64,000 bases of DNA, from the NCBI GenBank assembly GCA_921293015.1, contig OV121096.1, positions 26,547,729 through 26,611,728 on the forward strand. The letters run 5' to 3'. Source of the stretch: Phorcus lineatus. Its lineage: Eukaryota; Mollusca; Gastropoda; Trochida; Trochidae. Position 1 is the stretch's first letter. Each line of letters begins with the position of its first letter. The position numbers and the translations under genes are program-made. The notes under the pieces are model-generated. The model was not told the origin of the DNA. It did not search any database and was given only the letters and a program-made list of their open reading frames with translations. This document shows, one piece after another, positions 63,117-64,000 of the stretch.

Positions 63117-63392
63117 ATGAACAAAACATACAGCGTTTTTATTTTTATCTTTGTGCCATTCCAAGTAATTCAAGAGAATGGCAGTTTCCAGTGGAAGCCG
63201 GTGAGAGAGCAAGGATACTTAACATTGACGATCGATCCAGGGGGATCAGGGGTCATAATTCCCCTCTACGACCATCTGCCCATAATGTTTCAAGAAAAAT
63301 TGTTAGCCAGGTACTTCCAGCCTACAGAACCCACGCGGCTAACAAAGGACACTACCATTAAAGCCTCCTACACCATTTTTCCTCAGTTTTAA
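63117..63392 (+). CDS. Unrecognised small secreted-like protein or terminal exon
   Basis: A 91-codon frame from ATG 63117 starts MNKTYSVFIFIFVPFQVIQE, which has the shape of a signal peptide (Lys3, hydrophobic run 7-15). The remainder (NGSFQWKPVREQGYLTLTID, then GGSGVIIPLYDHLPIMFQEK, ending SYTIFPQF) has balanced, protein-like codon use and higher GC than its flanks. A second reading is possible. The TTTTTATTTTTATCTTTGTG and CCATTCCAAG tract is also a good splice acceptor, so the true coding part may start at 63167 as the last exon of a gene lying to the left. No cysteines are present and I recognise no family. The nearest AATAAA downstream is near 63775. Confidence 0.35.
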   Translation: MNKTYSVFIFIFVPFQVIQENGSFQWKPVREQGYLTLTIDPGGSGVIIPLYDHLPIMFQEKLLARYFQPTEPTRLTKDTTIKASYTIFPQF

Positions 63393-64000
63393 AACTTATC
63401 GAACAGTCTTAACCTATCTCCTTACCACTTTTTTTATAGGTTTTTAGACCCAGTATTTTGTCTGTCAAGCTCAGCTCATTTTTTCTTAAACCCCTCCTGC
63501 ACTTAGTGAGGTCGCTGTTTTTAATTTCAATTGTTTGAATTTTATCAACCCCAACTTTTAAATTATAGAAATATTGTGATAAAACATTTTTTAAACGTTT
63601 TACAAAATGACATGATGATAGACATCTTGATTATGTCATATGAAATGATTATGATTTAATTAGAATATCGATAAAAAAAAATACCGATTGTGCCTAGCTT
63701 GGTTACGTTATATAAGAGATTAAGAAAATACCATATTCTAAAGGCATAAACCTTGTTGTTCTAAATAATAACATAAATAAAGAGAGAATGGTAATGGTAA
63801 TGAGATAAAATACTTTATTTACAATAAAATACATCTGCCACGATAAAAATACCGATTGTGCTAACAAAATTGTGTTTTGTTTTCGTTGTTTGCATAGGTG
63901 GAACATTCCACTTTGCTAATAGGGTGAAGGTTGTTTAACATAAAGCCACTGAAGATGGATTGATAAGACTGTAGGCATGCTTCCTTGTAGTTATTTGTAA
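63393..64000. other. Non-coding tail of the window
   Basis: AT-rich sequence. A short direct repeat, AATACCGATTGTGC, occurs near 63680 and 63849, preceded in both cases by GATAAAAA. No gene seen. Confidence 0.4.

Overview
This 64 kb window is animal nuclear DNA, AT-rich and gene-poor. It has no operons, no ribosome binding sites and almost no open frame over about 120 codons. The one clearly recognisable gene is a neuropeptide precursor of the myomodulin family, which is known from molluscs and annelids. With the repeat content (Tc1 and mariner elements, LINE tails, tRNA-headed SINEs and foldback elements), this points to a mollusc; class and species cannot be fixed from the window alone. All alignments and repeat boundaries were made by eye, so boundaries are approximate.

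The central feature is a two-exon gene on the minus strand. Exon 1 (42051 down to 42000) encodes a signal peptide and ends in a consensus donor in phase 1. Exon 2 (29385 down to 28853) opens with a consensus acceptor in the matching phase and carries the whole peptide-bearing part. Joined across a 12.6 kb intron they give a 194-residue precursor. It holds three myomodulins (C-terminal FRL, LRL and MRL amides), then three further predicted amides ending in PRY, PRI and PRI. I read it as a myomodulin 2 (MMG2-type) gene. Next to exon 1, the 3' end of that exon and its splice donor are repeated twice more in tandem inside the intron. The intron also carries a cluster of CRE-like TGACGTCA sites and several repeats.

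The left third (1-28,500) is non-coding with repeats. These are a dispersed pair (22-275 and 15,672-15,995), a LINE reverse-transcriptase tail (8915-9198), members of a roughly 480-bp terminal-inverted-repeat family (13,139; 14,987; 24,273), foldback elements (17,525; 26,210) and a complete but decayed Tc1-like transposon of about 2.1 kb (21,528-23,632) with inverted repeats near 180-200 bp.

The right third (42,500-64,000) is similar. It holds a CGATA microsatellite, more members of the 480-bp family (43,611; probably 48,940), a complete decayed mariner element with TA target duplication (47,113-48,168), a small inverted-repeat element (54,634), a 31-C homopolymer, two tRNA-headed SINE-like units, a LINE 3' end with polyadenylation signal (58,101-58,550), a G-quadruplex-prone repeat (61,943-62,090), and two unrecognised candidate exons or small genes (59,995-60,222 and 63,117-63,392).

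No CRISPR array, prokaryotic gene, rRNA or intact tRNA gene was seen.
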